A stretch of DNA of 64,000 nt from Paenarthrobacter sp. A20 (GCF_024168825.1 NZ_JALJWH010000001.1:682001-746000), one strand, 5' to 3'. Shown: positions 19,203 through 28,233, numbered from the stretch's first letter. The notes: generated by a model from the letters alone, not told the origin. Translations and numbers: made by a program.

Positions 19203-19988
19203 ATGACCCATGCTGTTTCCTACGTCCCGGGTGAGCCCTGTTGGATCGAGTCACTTCAGCCCGACCTGGAAGCAGCCGTCGCGTTCTACGGGCCGCTCTT
19301 CGGCTGGGAATTCGATGACCCCACTGTCCTTGGATACAGGGTGGCCCGGCTCGATGGGCGACCCGTAGCTGGAGTGGGGCAGGCCCCGCCAATGCTGGAC
19401 CGCGGAGCATGGGCCACGTACTTCCTCGTGGATGACCTCGACACAACTGTCGGCCTCGTGGGTGAATCCGGGGGAACCCTGCTGGTTGGACCAGTCGAGG
19501 GAGGCGACGGTGAGCGTACGGCCTTGTTCGCCGACCCCAGCGGCGCACCTTTCGGGGTACGCGCCGGGAGTGCGCCCCTGGCGGCGGGAGTTCTCGACGC
19601 CCCCGGCGCATGGCAAATGAGTGCCCTGCATACCCCGGATATGGCCGCTGCAGAGAGGTTCTACGCAACCGTCTTTGGGTGGCGGTTGGAGATGGCACCC
19701 GCGGGCATCGGGCTGTGGCGCTTAGCCGGAAGTACACGCCGGGCCACCCACCCAACGCTGCCCGACGACGTCGTTGCCGTGGCGACCGGAGCCGACCCCG
19801 CGTCCGGCGTTCCGCCCCACTGGGCCGTCAACGTGCAGGTTTCGGACACAAACGCTGTGGCCCGCCGCGTTGTTGAGCTGGGCGGCTCTTTGTTGATGCC
19901 ACCCACTGATGCCCCGGGCTTTCGAAACGCCGTGCTGGCTGATCCCAGTGGCGGCGTCCTGGCCGTCAGCCAGGTCATCGGGTCGTAG
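19203..19988 (+). CDS. VOC-family protein with two glyoxalase-like domains (second copy)
   Basis: The 261-residue protein has two VOC modules, about residues 8-120 (CWIESLQPDLEAAVAFYGPL) and 138-258 (MSALHTPDMAAAERFYATVF). It has the same architecture as the protein encoded at 17396-18178 but is clearly divergent. GGAGG nine bases before the ATG at 19203 sets the start. It is divergent from the PaaX-type regulator, so it may be its target. Its function is unknown. Confidence 0.84.
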   Translation: MTHAVSYVPGEPCWIESLQPDLEAAVAFYGPLFGWEFDDPTVLGYRVARLDGRPVAGVGQAPPMLDRGAWATYFLVDDLDTTVGLVGESGGTLLVGPVEGGDGERTALFADPSGAPFGVRAGSAPLAAGVLDAPGAWQMSALHTPDMAAAERFYATVFGWRLEMAPAGIGLWRLAGSTRRATHPTLPDDVVAVATGADPASGVPPHWAVNVQVSDTNAVARRVVELGGSLLMPPTDAPGFRNAVLADPSGGVLAVSQVIGS

Positions 19989-20009
19989 ATCGGGCACTTC
20001 GGCAAGGCA

Positions 20010-20438
20010 CTATTCGGCTACCGGCACGTCGGCTGCCGGCACGCCCTTCACGGCGCGGACCAGATGCTCCGGCCAAGGCTGCGCCCTGGTGGTGCCGTTG
20101 GGGACGTGAACCGTGGTGACCGTCCCGTAAGCGGCTACCTCGCCGGCGTCGGACGTTACGTCGAAAGCCATGGTCAGCGAGGTGCGGCCGAGCGCGTGGA
20201 TCTTCACCGTGGCGGTGATGCGCTGGCCGAACCACAGCTTGGCCTTGTAATTGATGACTTGCTGGACACGGGGAGCGCTGGGGAAGTAATCCGGTAGCTC
20301 CAGCTTCCGGAACAGCTCAGCTTCCGCAGCTTCAACCCAGCGCAGGATGGCCGAGTTGTGCTGGTGTCCGGAGGCGTCGGTGTCCACCCATTCCACCGTT
20401 CGCTCGATGCACGCCTCCGGAAACCTGCCCACGATCAC
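20010..20438 (-). CDS. Hotdog-fold acyl-CoA thioesterase (4-hydroxybenzoyl-CoA thioesterase family)
   Basis: The 142-residue protein has the hotdog-family signature VEWVDTDASGHQHNSAILRW, where the Asp-x-x-x-His region matches the catalytic Asp segment of 4-hydroxybenzoyl-CoA thioesterases. It should hydrolyse an aryl-CoA to the free acid and CoA. It is the last gene of the seven-gene minus-strand operon, starting three bases after the transporter stop. The likely substrate is the ring-hydroxylated aryl-CoA made by the upstream monooxygenase. Confidence 0.85.
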   Translation of the reverse strand: MIVGRFPEACIERTVEWVDTDASGHQHNSAILRWVEAAEAELFRKLELPDYFPSAPRVQQVINYKAKLWFGQRITATVKIHALGRTSLTMAFDVTSDAGEVAAYGTVTTVHVPNGTTRAQPWPEHLVRAVKGVPAADVPVAE

Positions 20439-20440
20439 TC

Positions 20441-21802
20441 CTAGCGGGCGCTGACGGTGGCGTCGTCCGCCTCGACGTCGACGGCGGTCACGGGCACCTC
20501 AGGCTGCGGCTTCGGAATCATCGCCACAGCGCCTGCCGCAAGTACTGCGATGCCGGCGAAGATCGCGAAGTTGGCCTCGAAAGGCAGCTTCGAGCCGGCG
20601 ATCCAGCCACCGATCAACGGCCCGGAAATGGCACCCAGCCGGGCGAAGCTCAACGCCCACCCCGTAGCCGTGCCGCGAACCTTGGCCGGGTAGTAGTCGG
20701 CGATATAGCCGGTGAGGACCAGCGACGTGGAGATGGAACCGACGCCGGCGAAGGCGACGAACAGCAGGTTGACCACCATGGTGTTCGGGAAGACGAGGAG
20801 CATGATGCCCAGTCCGCCCAGGATGTAGAACACCACCAGGATGAGCTTCTTGCCGTATTTGTCCGCAGCGCGGCCCAGGAGCAGGCCGCCGATGGCCGAC
20901 GCCAGACTGAAGACCAGGAGGAACGTCAGTGAAGAACCGAGGTCGTAGCCGGCCTTCTTCATGATGCTCGGCAGCCACGTGTTCAGGCCGTATACGAGGA
21001 CCAGTCCGCAGAAGAGGGAGATCCAGAAGAACACGGTGGACCTCAGGTACTTGCGGGAGAACATGGTGGTGATGGTCTTCCACCATGGGTCCACAGGAGT
21101 GCCTTGGGCAGCGGGTGCCGCCTGGACCACGGGCCGGTAATTCGCGATCTGCAGCTTGGCGGCCAGTGCCTTGGCCTCGGATCGCCGTCCCTTGGACTCC
21201 AGATATTCGAGTGACTCAGGAAGGAACTTCCAGATGATCGGAATCAGCACTACCGGAGCAGCGCCGATCGCGATCACGGCGCGCCAGCCACCCATGGGGA
21301 GGACGAACAGTGCCGCAAGTGCCGCCGCTACAATCCCCAGCGAATAGCCGGAGTACATAAGGCCGTAGTTGTAGGACCGCTTGTTCGGAGCCGAATACTC
21401 GATGGTGAGGGCCGCTGCCACCGGGATGACGCCGCCCATTCCCAAGCCACCAATCAGGCGGAAGATGCCGAACAGTTCAGGCGTCGGAGCCCACGCCGCC
21501 CCGGCCTGGGTGAGCGTGAAGATCACCATGGAGGCCAGAAGCATCTTCTTGCGACCCACCAGGTCACTGAGTGTCCCAATGAACAAGGCCCCAATAAGCA
21601 TGCCGATCAGGGCATACGATCCAAGGCCACCCAGGGCGAGAGGGCTGAGGTTCCATTCCTTGTACTCGGCAAGGGCCGGCAGGATGGCACCGAGAACGCC
21701 GACGTCGTACCCTTCGGCGAGGATCGCGAGCCAGCAGCAGAACAACACCAGTCCGGTGGTCTTCTTGGGCACGTTCCAGTCGTTGACTGGTGCGGTGGCC
21801 AT
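20441..21802 (-). CDS. MFS transporter, aromatic acid:H+ symporter (AAHS) family
   Basis: A 453-residue, twelve-helix carrier. It has the AAHS-type first helix ending LAEGYDVGVLGAILP, the loop motif GTLSDLVGRKKML between helices 2 and 3, and the repeat motif LGRAADKYGKKL in the second half. AAHS carriers import benzoate, 4-hydroxybenzoate, gentisate, protocatechuate or similar acids with protons. It lies directly behind the monooxygenase gene (two-base gap) and probably imports that pathway's substrate. Confidence 0.92.
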   Translation of the reverse strand: MATAPVNDWNVPKKTTGLVLFCCWLAILAEGYDVGVLGAILPALAEYKEWNLSPLALGGLGSYALIGMLIGALFIGTLSDLVGRKKMLLASMVIFTLTQAGAAWAPTPELFGIFRLIGGLGMGGVIPVAAALTIEYSAPNKRSYNYGLMYSGYSLGIVAAALAALFVLPMGGWRAVIAIGAAPVVLIPIIWKFLPESLEYLESKGRRSEAKALAAKLQIANYRPVVQAAPAAQGTPVDPWWKTITTMFSRKYLRSTVFFWISLFCGLVLVYGLNTWLPSIMKKAGYDLGSSLTFLLVFSLASAIGGLLLGRAADKYGKKLILVVFYILGGLGIMLLVFPNTMVVNLLFVAFAGVGSISTSLVLTGYIADYYPAKVRGTATGWALSFARLGAISGPLIGGWIAGSKLPFEANFAIFAGIAVLAAGAVAMIPKPQPEVPVTAVDVEADDATVSAR

Positions 21803-21804
21803 GG

Positions 21805-24195
21805 CTACTTCACCAAAACCGATGCGGCGGCTGACTCGGGAGTCCAGCGGAGGTGGGTGTTGGCCTCTTCAATGTTCGCTTCCTTCAGCAAGGACAGGCG
21901 CGGACGAACGGCATCAGTGCGGGAGCTCGGCGGCTTGCGGCGACCGGCACGGAACTGCGGAATCCACTGGGCACCCGGGCCTTGGTACTCCTGTTCAGCG
22001 GCGGCGTGCAGGGTCCACTGGGGATCGTAGAGGTGCGTACGGCCCAGCGCGATAAGGTCCGCACGGCCCGCGAGCAGGATCGAATTTACGTCGTCGTAGC
22101 TGGAGATGGCGCCGACGGCGATCACAGCCACGCCTGCCGGAGCGGCAACTTCCTGGCGGATGCGGTCGGCAAACGGCGTCTGGTAGCTGCGGCCGAAGGC
22201 GGGCTTCTCTTCCTTGGCGACCTGCCCGGTGGAAACATCCAGTCCGGCGGCACCGTGCGCCACGAAGGCGCGGGCAATCTCAACGGAATCGTCCGAAGTG
22301 TTGCCACCCTCGATCCAGTCGGTGGCGGAGACGCGCACCGTCACTGGCTTGCCGGCAGGCCATGCCGCGCGAACGGCGTCGAACACTTCCAAGGGGAACC
22401 GCAGCCGGTTCTCCAAGCTGCCACCGTAGTCGTCGGTCCGCTTGTTGGACACCGGCGAAAGGAAGGAGGACAGCAGGTAGCCGTGGGCGGCGTGGACTTC
22501 CAGGAGGTCGAAGCCTGCCTGCTCTGCGCGGACAGTCGAGGCAACGAACTCCGCCTTGATGGCATCCATGCCGGCGCGATCCAGCTCCACGGGTGTCTGG
22601 TTCTCCGGGCTGTACGGCAAGGCTGAGGGCCCGACAGCGGTCCAGTTGCCGGACTCGAGCGGCTGGTCGATGCCCTCCCACATGAGCTTGGTGGAACCCT
22701 TGCGGCCTGAATGGCCCAACTGCGCACCGATCTTGGCGGTGGAACGGCTGTGGACGAAGTCCACGATTTCCTTCCAGCTGTCGCGCTGGTCGTCCGTGTA
22801 CAGGCCGCTGCAGCCCGGGGTGATGCGGCCGGCTGCGGAGACGCAGACCATTTCGGTCATGACCAGGCCTGCACCACCGAGGGCTTTGGAGCCCAGGTGC
22901 ACCTTGTGGAAGTCGCCCGGGATGCCGTCCGTGGCTGAGTACATGTCCATCGGTGAGACGACAATGCGGTTCTTGAGCTCCAGCCCGCCTATGCGGAACG
23001 GTTGGAACATGGCAGGCGCAACCTCGGTGAGGCCCTGTGACTCTGCGAAGTCGCGGTCCACGGCGTCAGCGAACTCGGGATCACGCAAGCGAAGGTTCTC
23101 TTGGGTGATGCGGCGGCTGCGGGTCAGCAGGTTGAACGCGAACTGGGTGGGGTCCTGGTCCTTGTACTGGCCGATGCGCTCGAACCACTCCAGTGATGCC
23201 TGTGCTGCACGCTGGGTGGAAGCGACCACGGGCCGTCGCTCGGCCTCGTACGCCGCCAGGGCGGACTCAACATCCGCGTGCTCGTGCAGGCAGGCAGCCA
23301 GCGCCAAGGAATCCTCCATGGCCAGCTTGGTGCCCGAACCGATGGAGAAGTGAGCGGTGTGGGCAGCGTCGCCCAGCAGCACAACGTTGTTGTGGCGCCA
23401 GCTCTCGTTGCGGACAGTAGTGAAGTTGATCCACTTGGAGTTGTTCGTCAGGACCTCGTAGCCGTTCAGCTCCTCCGCGAAGATCTCCCGGATTTTGGCG
23501 ATGGCCTTCTCGTCCGAAACGCCGGGAGGGAAGACCTCGTTGGCGGTCTCGTCGAAACCTGCCGCGTGCCACACGTCCTGGTGCATTTCCACGATGAACG
23601 TGGAGCCCTCGTCGGAGTACGGGTAGCCATGGATCTGCATGACGCCCCACTCGGTCTCCTTCACGAAGAACTTGAAGGCTTCAAATACCTGGTCCGTGCC
23701 AAGCCACATGAACTTGTTGGACCGCGGGTCCAGGTTCGGTTTGAAGGATTCGGCGTACTTGGCGCGGATCTGCGAATTGACTCCATCGGCGGCGAGTACA
23801 AGATCGTAGTTGGCTTCGAGTTCCTCGATGGCCGGGGCCAAGGTGCTGAACCGCACGTCCACGTTCAGTTCGATGCACCGGCGCTGCAGCAGTTCCAGTA
23901 GTTCCTTGCGGCTCATGGCAGCGAAGCCCTGGCCGCCTACCGTGATCATCTGGTCGCGGAAGTGGATGTCGATATCGGACCAGCGGGCAAAACGCCGGCT
24001 CATGTATTCGGCCACCACGGGATCGGCGTTGCCGATGCCGCCCAGTGTCTCATCGGAGAAGACGACGCCGAAGCCAAAGGTGTCGCTGGCAGCGTTGCGT
24101 TCCCAGAGCGTGATGTCGTGCGACGGGTCCAGCTGCTTCATGAGTGCTGCGAAGTACAGGCCGCCGGGGCCGCCTCCAACGATTGCGATTTTCAT
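21805..24195 (-). CDS. Bifunctional salicylyl-CoA 5-hydroxylase / 2-aminobenzoyl-CoA monooxygenase-type flavoprotein fused to an old-yellow-enzyme domain
   Basis: The 796-residue fusion joins two flavin domains. Residues 1-385 form a group A flavin monooxygenase (GGGPGG at 7-12, ADG near 136-138, GDAAH at 275-279). Residues about 396-770 form an old-yellow-enzyme barrel (FQPFRIGGLELKNRIVVSPM, HAAHGYLLSSFLSP, DDYGGSLENR). Known relatives are salicylyl-CoA 5-hydroxylase of Streptomyces and 2-aminobenzoyl-CoA monooxygenase/reductase of Azoarcus. It should hydroxylate an aryl-CoA ring at C5, and some relatives then partly reduce the ring. GAAGGAG precedes the ATG. The adjacent CoA ligase makes its substrate. 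Sequence alone does not decide between salicylate and anthranilate. Confidence 0.9.
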   Translation of the reverse strand: MKIAIVGGGPGGLYFAALMKQLDPSHDITLWERNAASDTFGFGVVFSDETLGGIGNADPVVAEYMSRRFARWSDIDIHFRDQMITVGGQGFAAMSRKELLELLQRRCIELNVDVRFSTLAPAIEELEANYDLVLAADGVNSQIRAKYAESFKPNLDPRSNKFMWLGTDQVFEAFKFFVKETEWGVMQIHGYPYSDEGSTFIVEMHQDVWHAAGFDETANEVFPPGVSDEKAIAKIREIFAEELNGYEVLTNNSKWINFTTVRNESWRHNNVVLLGDAAHTAHFSIGSGTKLAMEDSLALAACLHEHADVESALAAYEAERRPVVASTQRAAQASLEWFERIGQYKDQDPTQFAFNLLTRSRRITQENLRLRDPEFADAVDRDFAESQGLTEVAPAMFQPFRIGGLELKNRIVVSPMDMYSATDGIPGDFHKVHLGSKALGGAGLVMTEMVCVSAAGRITPGCSGLYTDDQRDSWKEIVDFVHSRSTAKIGAQLGHSGRKGSTKLMWEGIDQPLESGNWTAVGPSALPYSPENQTPVELDRAGMDAIKAEFVASTVRAEQAGFDLLEVHAAHGYLLSSFLSPVSNKRTDDYGGSLENRLRFPLEVFDAVRAAWPAGKPVTVRVSATDWIEGGNTSDDSVEIARAFVAHGAAGLDVSTGQVAKEEKPAFGRSYQTPFADRIRQEVAAPAGVAVIAVGAISSYDDVNSILLAGRADLIALGRTHLYDPQWTLHAAAEQEYQGPGAQWIPQFRAGRRKPPSSRTDAVRPRLSLLKEANIEEANTHLRWTPESAAASVLVK

Positions 24196-24209
24196 GGTGA
24201 TGCTCCTTC

Positions 24210-25904
24210 TCAGGCCTGGCTCTGGCCGGCGGGGGTCAGTTGTTCGGTGTTGCTCGCGTTCCCGGTTGCGTCCTCTGAGAGGACTTTGTCGCGGAGCTTG
24301 AAGTGCTGGAGTTTGCCGCTGGGGTTCCGCGGCAGTTCGGTGACGAAGCGGACGTCCCGGGGGTACTTGTACGGGGCGATGGTCTGCTTCACGAAGTCCT
24401 GGATTTCCTTGCGCTTGGCGGCGTCGCCGGTGACGCCTTCGCGCAGGACAACGAATGCGCAGACAATGCTGCCGCGCTCCTCATCGGGAATTCCGATGAC
24501 CGCGTTCTCCACCACATCCGGGTGCTGGTCGATGGCTGTTTCGACCTCGGGCGCACCGATGTTGTAGCCGGAGGAGACGATCATGTTGTCCGAGCGGGCC
24601 TGGTAGGTGAAGTACCCGTCCGCGTCCATGGCGAACGTGTCCCCGGTGACGTTCCAGCCGCGGACCACGTAGTTCGCCTGCCGGGGATCGTCCAGGTAGC
24701 GGCAACCGGTGGGACCGATCACCGCGAGGCGGCCGATGGTGCCCGGGCCAAGTTCGTTGCCGTCATCATCAAGGATGGTTGCCCTGAAGCCAGGGACGGC
24801 ACGGCCGGTGGTTCCGGGGCGGATATCGTCTCCGGCGGCAGAGATGAAGACGTGCAGCATCTCCGTAGCCCCGATTCCGTTGACCAACCGGAGGCCCGTG
24901 GCTTCATGGACGGCTTCCCAGGTTTCCTTGGAAAGGTGTTCGCCCGCCGAGACAGCGATGCGCAGGCCGCGGAGGAGATCGCCGCGCTTCTCCTTGAGAA
25001 TGGCCCGGTAGGCCGTGGGGGCGGTAAAGAGGATTGTGGCTCCGGCCTTTGAGGCGTGCTCGGCCAGTTCCACCGGGCCGGCCTTTTCGGTCAACAGCGA
25101 GGACGCGCCAAAGCGGAGCGGGAAGACCACCAGGCCGCCGAGCCCGAAGGTGAAGGCAAGCGGTGGGGATCCGGCGAAAACGTCATCCGCGGTGGGCTGC
25201 AGGATGTACCGGGCGAAGGTGTCCGCATTGGCCAGGATGTCCCGGTGGAAGTGCATGGTCACCTTCGGCACACCGGTGGTGCCCGACGTCGGACCCAGCA
25301 GGGCAACGTCGTCAGCGGCTGTGTCCACCGGGGTGAACATGCCGCTCTTGTGCCCGCAGCGCGAGGCGAGGTCGCCGTCGTCGTCGAATCCGTTATCGGC
25401 ACCGTAGGTCAGGACGGTGACCTCTTCCCCGGCCGCAACCAACAGCTCATCCACGAACCGGTGATCAGAAATAGCCACCGCCGGCTTGGTGAGTTCGATC
25501 AGCGTGGAGACCTCGGTGGAGCGCAGCATGGGCATGGTGGTCACCACTACGGCGCCTGCTTTGAGAACGCCCAGCCAGGCGGCCACGATCCAGGGGTTGT
25601 TGGGACCGCGCAGCAATACGCGGTTGCCGGGAACAACTCCGAGGTCTTCGGTGAGGACCTGCGCCACCTGGTTGGAGCGCTTCTGGAGCTGACCGTAGGT
25701 CCAGACCGAGCCGTCAGGGGTCCACAGGGCCGGGCGGTCCGCGCCGTACTGTTCGACAGCGTCGTCGATCAGTACCGCGGCAGCATTAAGCCGTTCCGGG
25801 TAATGGAGTTCGGGAAGGGTAAATTCAAGCGCAGGCCAGGTATCGGCGGGCGGCAGGTGGTCGCGGGTGAACGTGTCCACGTGGGCCGATGGCATCATGC
25901 TCAT
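24210..25904 (-). CDS. Aryl-CoA ligase (benzoate/2-aminobenzoate/salicylate-CoA ligase family)
   Basis: A 564-residue AMP-forming enzyme of the benzoate-CoA ligase family. It carries the phosphate-binding loop LLGPTSGTTGVPK, the VNGIGATEMLHVF segment seen in benzoate-CoA ligases, the hinge YQARSDNMIVSSGYNIG and the C-terminal catalytic lysine in NPSGKLQHF. It should activate an aromatic acid with ATP and CoA. The ATG at 25904 has AAAGGA upstream. It lies just upstream of the CoA-ester monooxygenase gene in the same operon, so the acid of this pathway is probably its substrate. Confidence 0.9.
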   Translation of the reverse strand: MSMMPSAHVDTFTRDHLPPADTWPALEFTLPELHYPERLNAAAVLIDDAVEQYGADRPALWTPDGSVWTYGQLQKRSNQVAQVLTEDLGVVPGNRVLLRGPNNPWIVAAWLGVLKAGAVVVTTMPMLRSTEVSTLIELTKPAVAISDHRFVDELLVAAGEEVTVLTYGADNGFDDDGDLASRCGHKSGMFTPVDTAADDVALLGPTSGTTGVPKVTMHFHRDILANADTFARYILQPTADDVFAGSPPLAFTFGLGGLVVFPLRFGASSLLTEKAGPVELAEHASKAGATILFTAPTAYRAILKEKRGDLLRGLRIAVSAGEHLSKETWEAVHEATGLRLVNGIGATEMLHVFISAAGDDIRPGTTGRAVPGFRATILDDDGNELGPGTIGRLAVIGPTGCRYLDDPRQANYVVRGWNVTGDTFAMDADGYFTYQARSDNMIVSSGYNIGAPEVETAIDQHPDVVENAVIGIPDEERGSIVCAFVVLREGVTGDAAKRKEIQDFVKQTIAPYKYPRDVRFVTELPRNPSGKLQHFKLRDKVLSEDATGNASNTEQLTPAGQSQA

Positions 25905-25963
25905 GGCCGTTCCTTTCAGTGGTGCGTCGTTGAAGCTGCTGGTTGGTGGGGTTAGGAAGATGT

Positions 25964-26836
25964 TTAGGCGCCGGCCCGGATCATGCCCTCTTGGGCCACC
26001 GTGGCGAGGAGCCTTCCTTGCTGGTCGAAGAAGCGGCCCATGGCCAGGCCCCTGTTGCTCTGCCCGGATATGGCTTCCTGGGCATAGAGGATCCAGTCAT
26101 CCGCCCGGCCGTCGCGGTGGAACCACATGGAATGGTCCAGGCTTGCGGTGGCGAGTCCCGGGCTGGACCAGTTGAGTCCGTTGACCCTGAGCAGAGGCTC
26201 CAAAATCGTGTAGTCGCAGACGTAGGCCAAGGCCGTGCGGTGGAGGTCGGCGTCGTCAGGCAGGGCGTCAAAGGCCTTCACCCAAATCGCTTGCTGCGGT
26301 ACCGAACCGCCTTCCAATTCGATATATACCGGACCGGGAATATGCCGCATGTCGAAACTGCGGCCAGAGGACCAGTACTCTGCGGCCGGTCCGTCAGTCC
26401 CGTCCAGCACTTCGGCTGCCGTCCGCAGCGATTCAGGCTCGACGGCGGCGGGGGCGTCGGGTTGGAAGTCCGGCCCCTCTTCGGGAACCTGGAACGAACC
26501 CATGGCGGCATAGACGGGCTTGCCGTTCTGGAAGCCCCGGACCGTGCGGGTGGAGTACCCGCGACCATCGCGCAGGCGCTCCACTTCGTAGCGGACACTG
26601 GAACCGATATCCACCGGACGCATGAAATAGCTATGCATCGAGTGCAGAGTCCTGTCGGCATCAACGGACCGCATCATTGCGGCCGCAGCCTGTGCCACCA
26701 TGTCTCCACCATAGGCTTTTGGCCACGGCACGTACTGGGTGGTTGCTTCGTAGGCTTCGTCAAAAACCTCGGCCGTTGCCGGTGTGAGCTCAACGGCCTT
26801 GAGGAACGTCTCCGACGTCAGGGTTCCAGTGATCAT
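25964..26836 (-). CDS. Acyl-CoA thioesterase II (TesB-like, double hotdog)
   Basis: The 290-residue protein has two hotdog halves, as in TesB. The N-terminal half contains YGGDMVAQAAAAMMRSV and the YFMRPVDIGSSVRYEVE segment. The C-terminal half contains ASLDHSMWFHRDGRADDW, with the Asp of the TesB catalytic triad, and ends in the typical QEGMIRAGA. It hydrolyses acyl-CoA to acid plus CoA. It sits between the cupin and ligase genes, its start nearly touching the cupin stop. It could release the hydroxylated aryl acid or relieve CoA sequestration. Confidence 0.9.
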   Translation of the reverse strand: MITGTLTSETFLKAVELTPATAEVFDEAYEATTQYVPWPKAYGGDMVAQAAAAMMRSVDADRTLHSMHSYFMRPVDIGSSVRYEVERLRDGRGYSTRTVRGFQNGKPVYAAMGSFQVPEEGPDFQPDAPAAVEPESLRTAAEVLDGTDGPAAEYWSSGRSFDMRHIPGPVYIELEGGSVPQQAIWVKAFDALPDDADLHRTALAYVCDYTILEPLLRVNGLNWSSPGLATASLDHSMWFHRDGRADDWILYAQEAISGQSNRGLAMGRFFDQQGRLLATVAQEGMIRAGA

Positions 26837-26839
26837 GGC

Positions 26840-27322
26840 TTAGGCCCGGCGGTAGTCGGCGAGCGTTTCGTCGGCGACGTCTTCGAGGTTGACCACCAGG
26901 TTTTCCGGCGTACGGGCCGTCAGCCAGACGAGTTCCTCAGTGACGGACATGTTGGCTTCGACGTGGGGCATGAAGGGCGGGACAAAAACCCAGTCGCCGG
27001 CCTTCATGTCGAGGAACTCCGAGTAGTTCTCGCCGAAGTAGATACGGCCGTGGCCCCGGAGCACGTAGCCGCCGGTCTCAGCCTCGCCGTGGTGGTGCGG
27101 GAGCGAGCGGTAGCCGGGAGTGTTGGACACCTGGCCGAACCAGATCTTGGTTGCTGGGGTGTGCTGGATGCTCACGCCGGAGACGCGGATGCAGTCCCCG
27201 GACTGGGCAGTGTTGGTGTCCTCCGCACCGGCGCGGGTGACGACGGGAACGACCTTGCCATCGGCCTGGGCGTAGATGGAGTTGTCGCCTTCGAGGACGT
27301 ATTCGGTGGTGCTCTGGCTCAT
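26840..27322 (-). CDS. Metal-binding mono-cupin, candidate ring-cleavage or accessory dioxygenase
   Basis: The 160-residue single-cupin protein has a full metal set: cupin motif 1 LPHHHGEAETGGYVLRG (His, His, Glu) and motif 2 FVPPFMPHVEAN (His). AAGGAG six bases before the ATG at 27322 fixes the start. Conventional gentisate 1,2-dioxygenases are bicupins of about 340-390 residues, and none is seen in this window. Because this gene sits between an FAH hydrolase and the aryl-CoA genes, it may be the ring-cleaving enzyme. A minor role as isomerase or ligand-binding cupin cannot be excluded. Confidence 0.75.
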   Translation of the reverse strand: MSQSTTEYVLEGDNSIYAQADGKVVPVVTRAGAEDTNTAQSGDCIRVSGVSIQHTPATKIWFGQVSNTPGYRSLPHHHGEAETGGYVLRGHGRIYFGENYSEFLDMKAGDWVFVPPFMPHVEANMSVTEELVWLTARTPENLVVNLEDVADETLADYRRA

Positions 27323-27348
27323 GGGGTTCTCCTTCGGGGTGGTGTGGT

Positions 27349-28212
27349 TCAGGCGTTTGCCGGGACTGGTACGTGGATCCGGAACTGGTTTTCCAGCCGG
27401 CCGATCCCGTCGATTTCGGTGGTGAGGACATCGCCGTCGTTGAGGTAGCGGGGCGGGTTCATTCCCATGCCTACACCCCCGGGCGTGCCCGTCAGGACGA
27501 GGTCGCCGGGGCGCAGGACGGTGAACTGCGAGATATAGGACAGGAGCTGCGCGGGGCCAAACACCAAGGTGCTGGTGTTCCCCTGCTGCACCAGCTCGCC
27601 GTTGACGTAGCCGCGGACCTCGAAGCTCTGTCCTGCCTCGTCGGCCGTCAGCATGACCGGCCCCACGGGAGTGCTGCCATCCCAAGCCTTCCCCTGGAAC
27701 CACTGAAGGGTTCGGCTCTGCCAGTCGCGCATGGAGACATCGTTGGCCACGGTATACCCGGCAATTGCCCCGCTCGCCTGGTCTTCGTCCGCGCGGAACA
27801 GTTCAGAACCCACGACGACGGCGAGCTCGGCTTCCCAGTCGACGCGGACGCTGCCGTGGACTTCTACAGCGTCGTTTGCTCCGACCAGGGTGTCTGCGTA
27901 TTTGGCGAAGAGCGTGGGGTACTCAGGAAGTTCGCGGCCCATCTCCTGGATGTGGTCGCCGTAGTTCAGGCCGCAGCAGATGACCTTGCCTGCACGGGGC
28001 AGGAGCGGCGCCAGGTCGGCGTCGGCTGCAGCGATGACGGCCTGCCCGTTGGACGCTGCAGTCTCTGCTGCCTTCTCGACGACCAACCGCCACTCCGGCT
28101 GGGCCAGGAGGGCCCCGACGTCAGTGGCGGGCAGCGCGAGGTAGGAGTCGGCGCCCGTGGCGAGCGCCGCCGTCGTACCTCCGTTGGCCGTGCGCAAGGT
28201 GGCGAGTTTCAT
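27349..28212 (-). CDS. Fumarylacetoacetate hydrolase family protein (acylpyruvase/fumarylpyruvate hydrolase-like)
   Basis: The 287-residue protein has the FAH C-terminal fold. It contains GLNYGDHIQEMGRELPEYP, the metal ligands in VDWEAELAVVVG (Glu, Glu) and the later VANDVSMRDWQSRTLQW with Asp. TGTPGGVGMGMNPP closes the active site. Family members split acylpyruvates such as fumarylpyruvate, or decarboxylate and hydrate oxo-acids. It is the promoter-proximal gene of the operon 28212 to 20010, and suits hydrolysis of a ring-cleavage product made by the gentisate-type route. Confidence 0.9.
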   Translation of the reverse strand: MKLATLRTANGGTTAALATGADSYLALPATDVGALLAQPEWRLVVEKAAETAASNGQAVIAAADADLAPLLPRAGKVICCGLNYGDHIQEMGRELPEYPTLFAKYADTLVGANDAVEVHGSVRVDWEAELAVVVGSELFRADEDQASGAIAGYTVANDVSMRDWQSRTLQWFQGKAWDGSTPVGPVMLTADEAGQSFEVRGYVNGELVQQGNTSTLVFGPAQLLSYISQFTVLRPGDLVLTGTPGGVGMGMNPPRYLNDGDVLTTEIDGIGRLENQFRIHVPVPANA

Positions 28213-28233
28213 TGCGGGTTCCCTTCGAGTCTT

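Noticed and set aside
18063..19988. A 641-codon plus-strand frame reaching into the second VOC gene
   Set aside because: Its first 380 codons are antisense to the PaaX-type regulator; the real VOC start is the ATG at 19203 with GGAGG, so the long frame is an artificial extension.
26840..27703. A longer start for the cupin gene (287 codons)
   Set aside because: The extra part overlaps the FAH gene in another frame and has low-complexity residues; the ATG at 27322 has a strong AAGGAG.
20010..28212. Interpretation of the operon as a plain gentisate pathway
   Set aside because: No bicupin gentisate dioxygenase, no maleylpyruvate isomerase and no free-acid salicylate hydroxylase were seen, so I only propose a CoA-thioester route.
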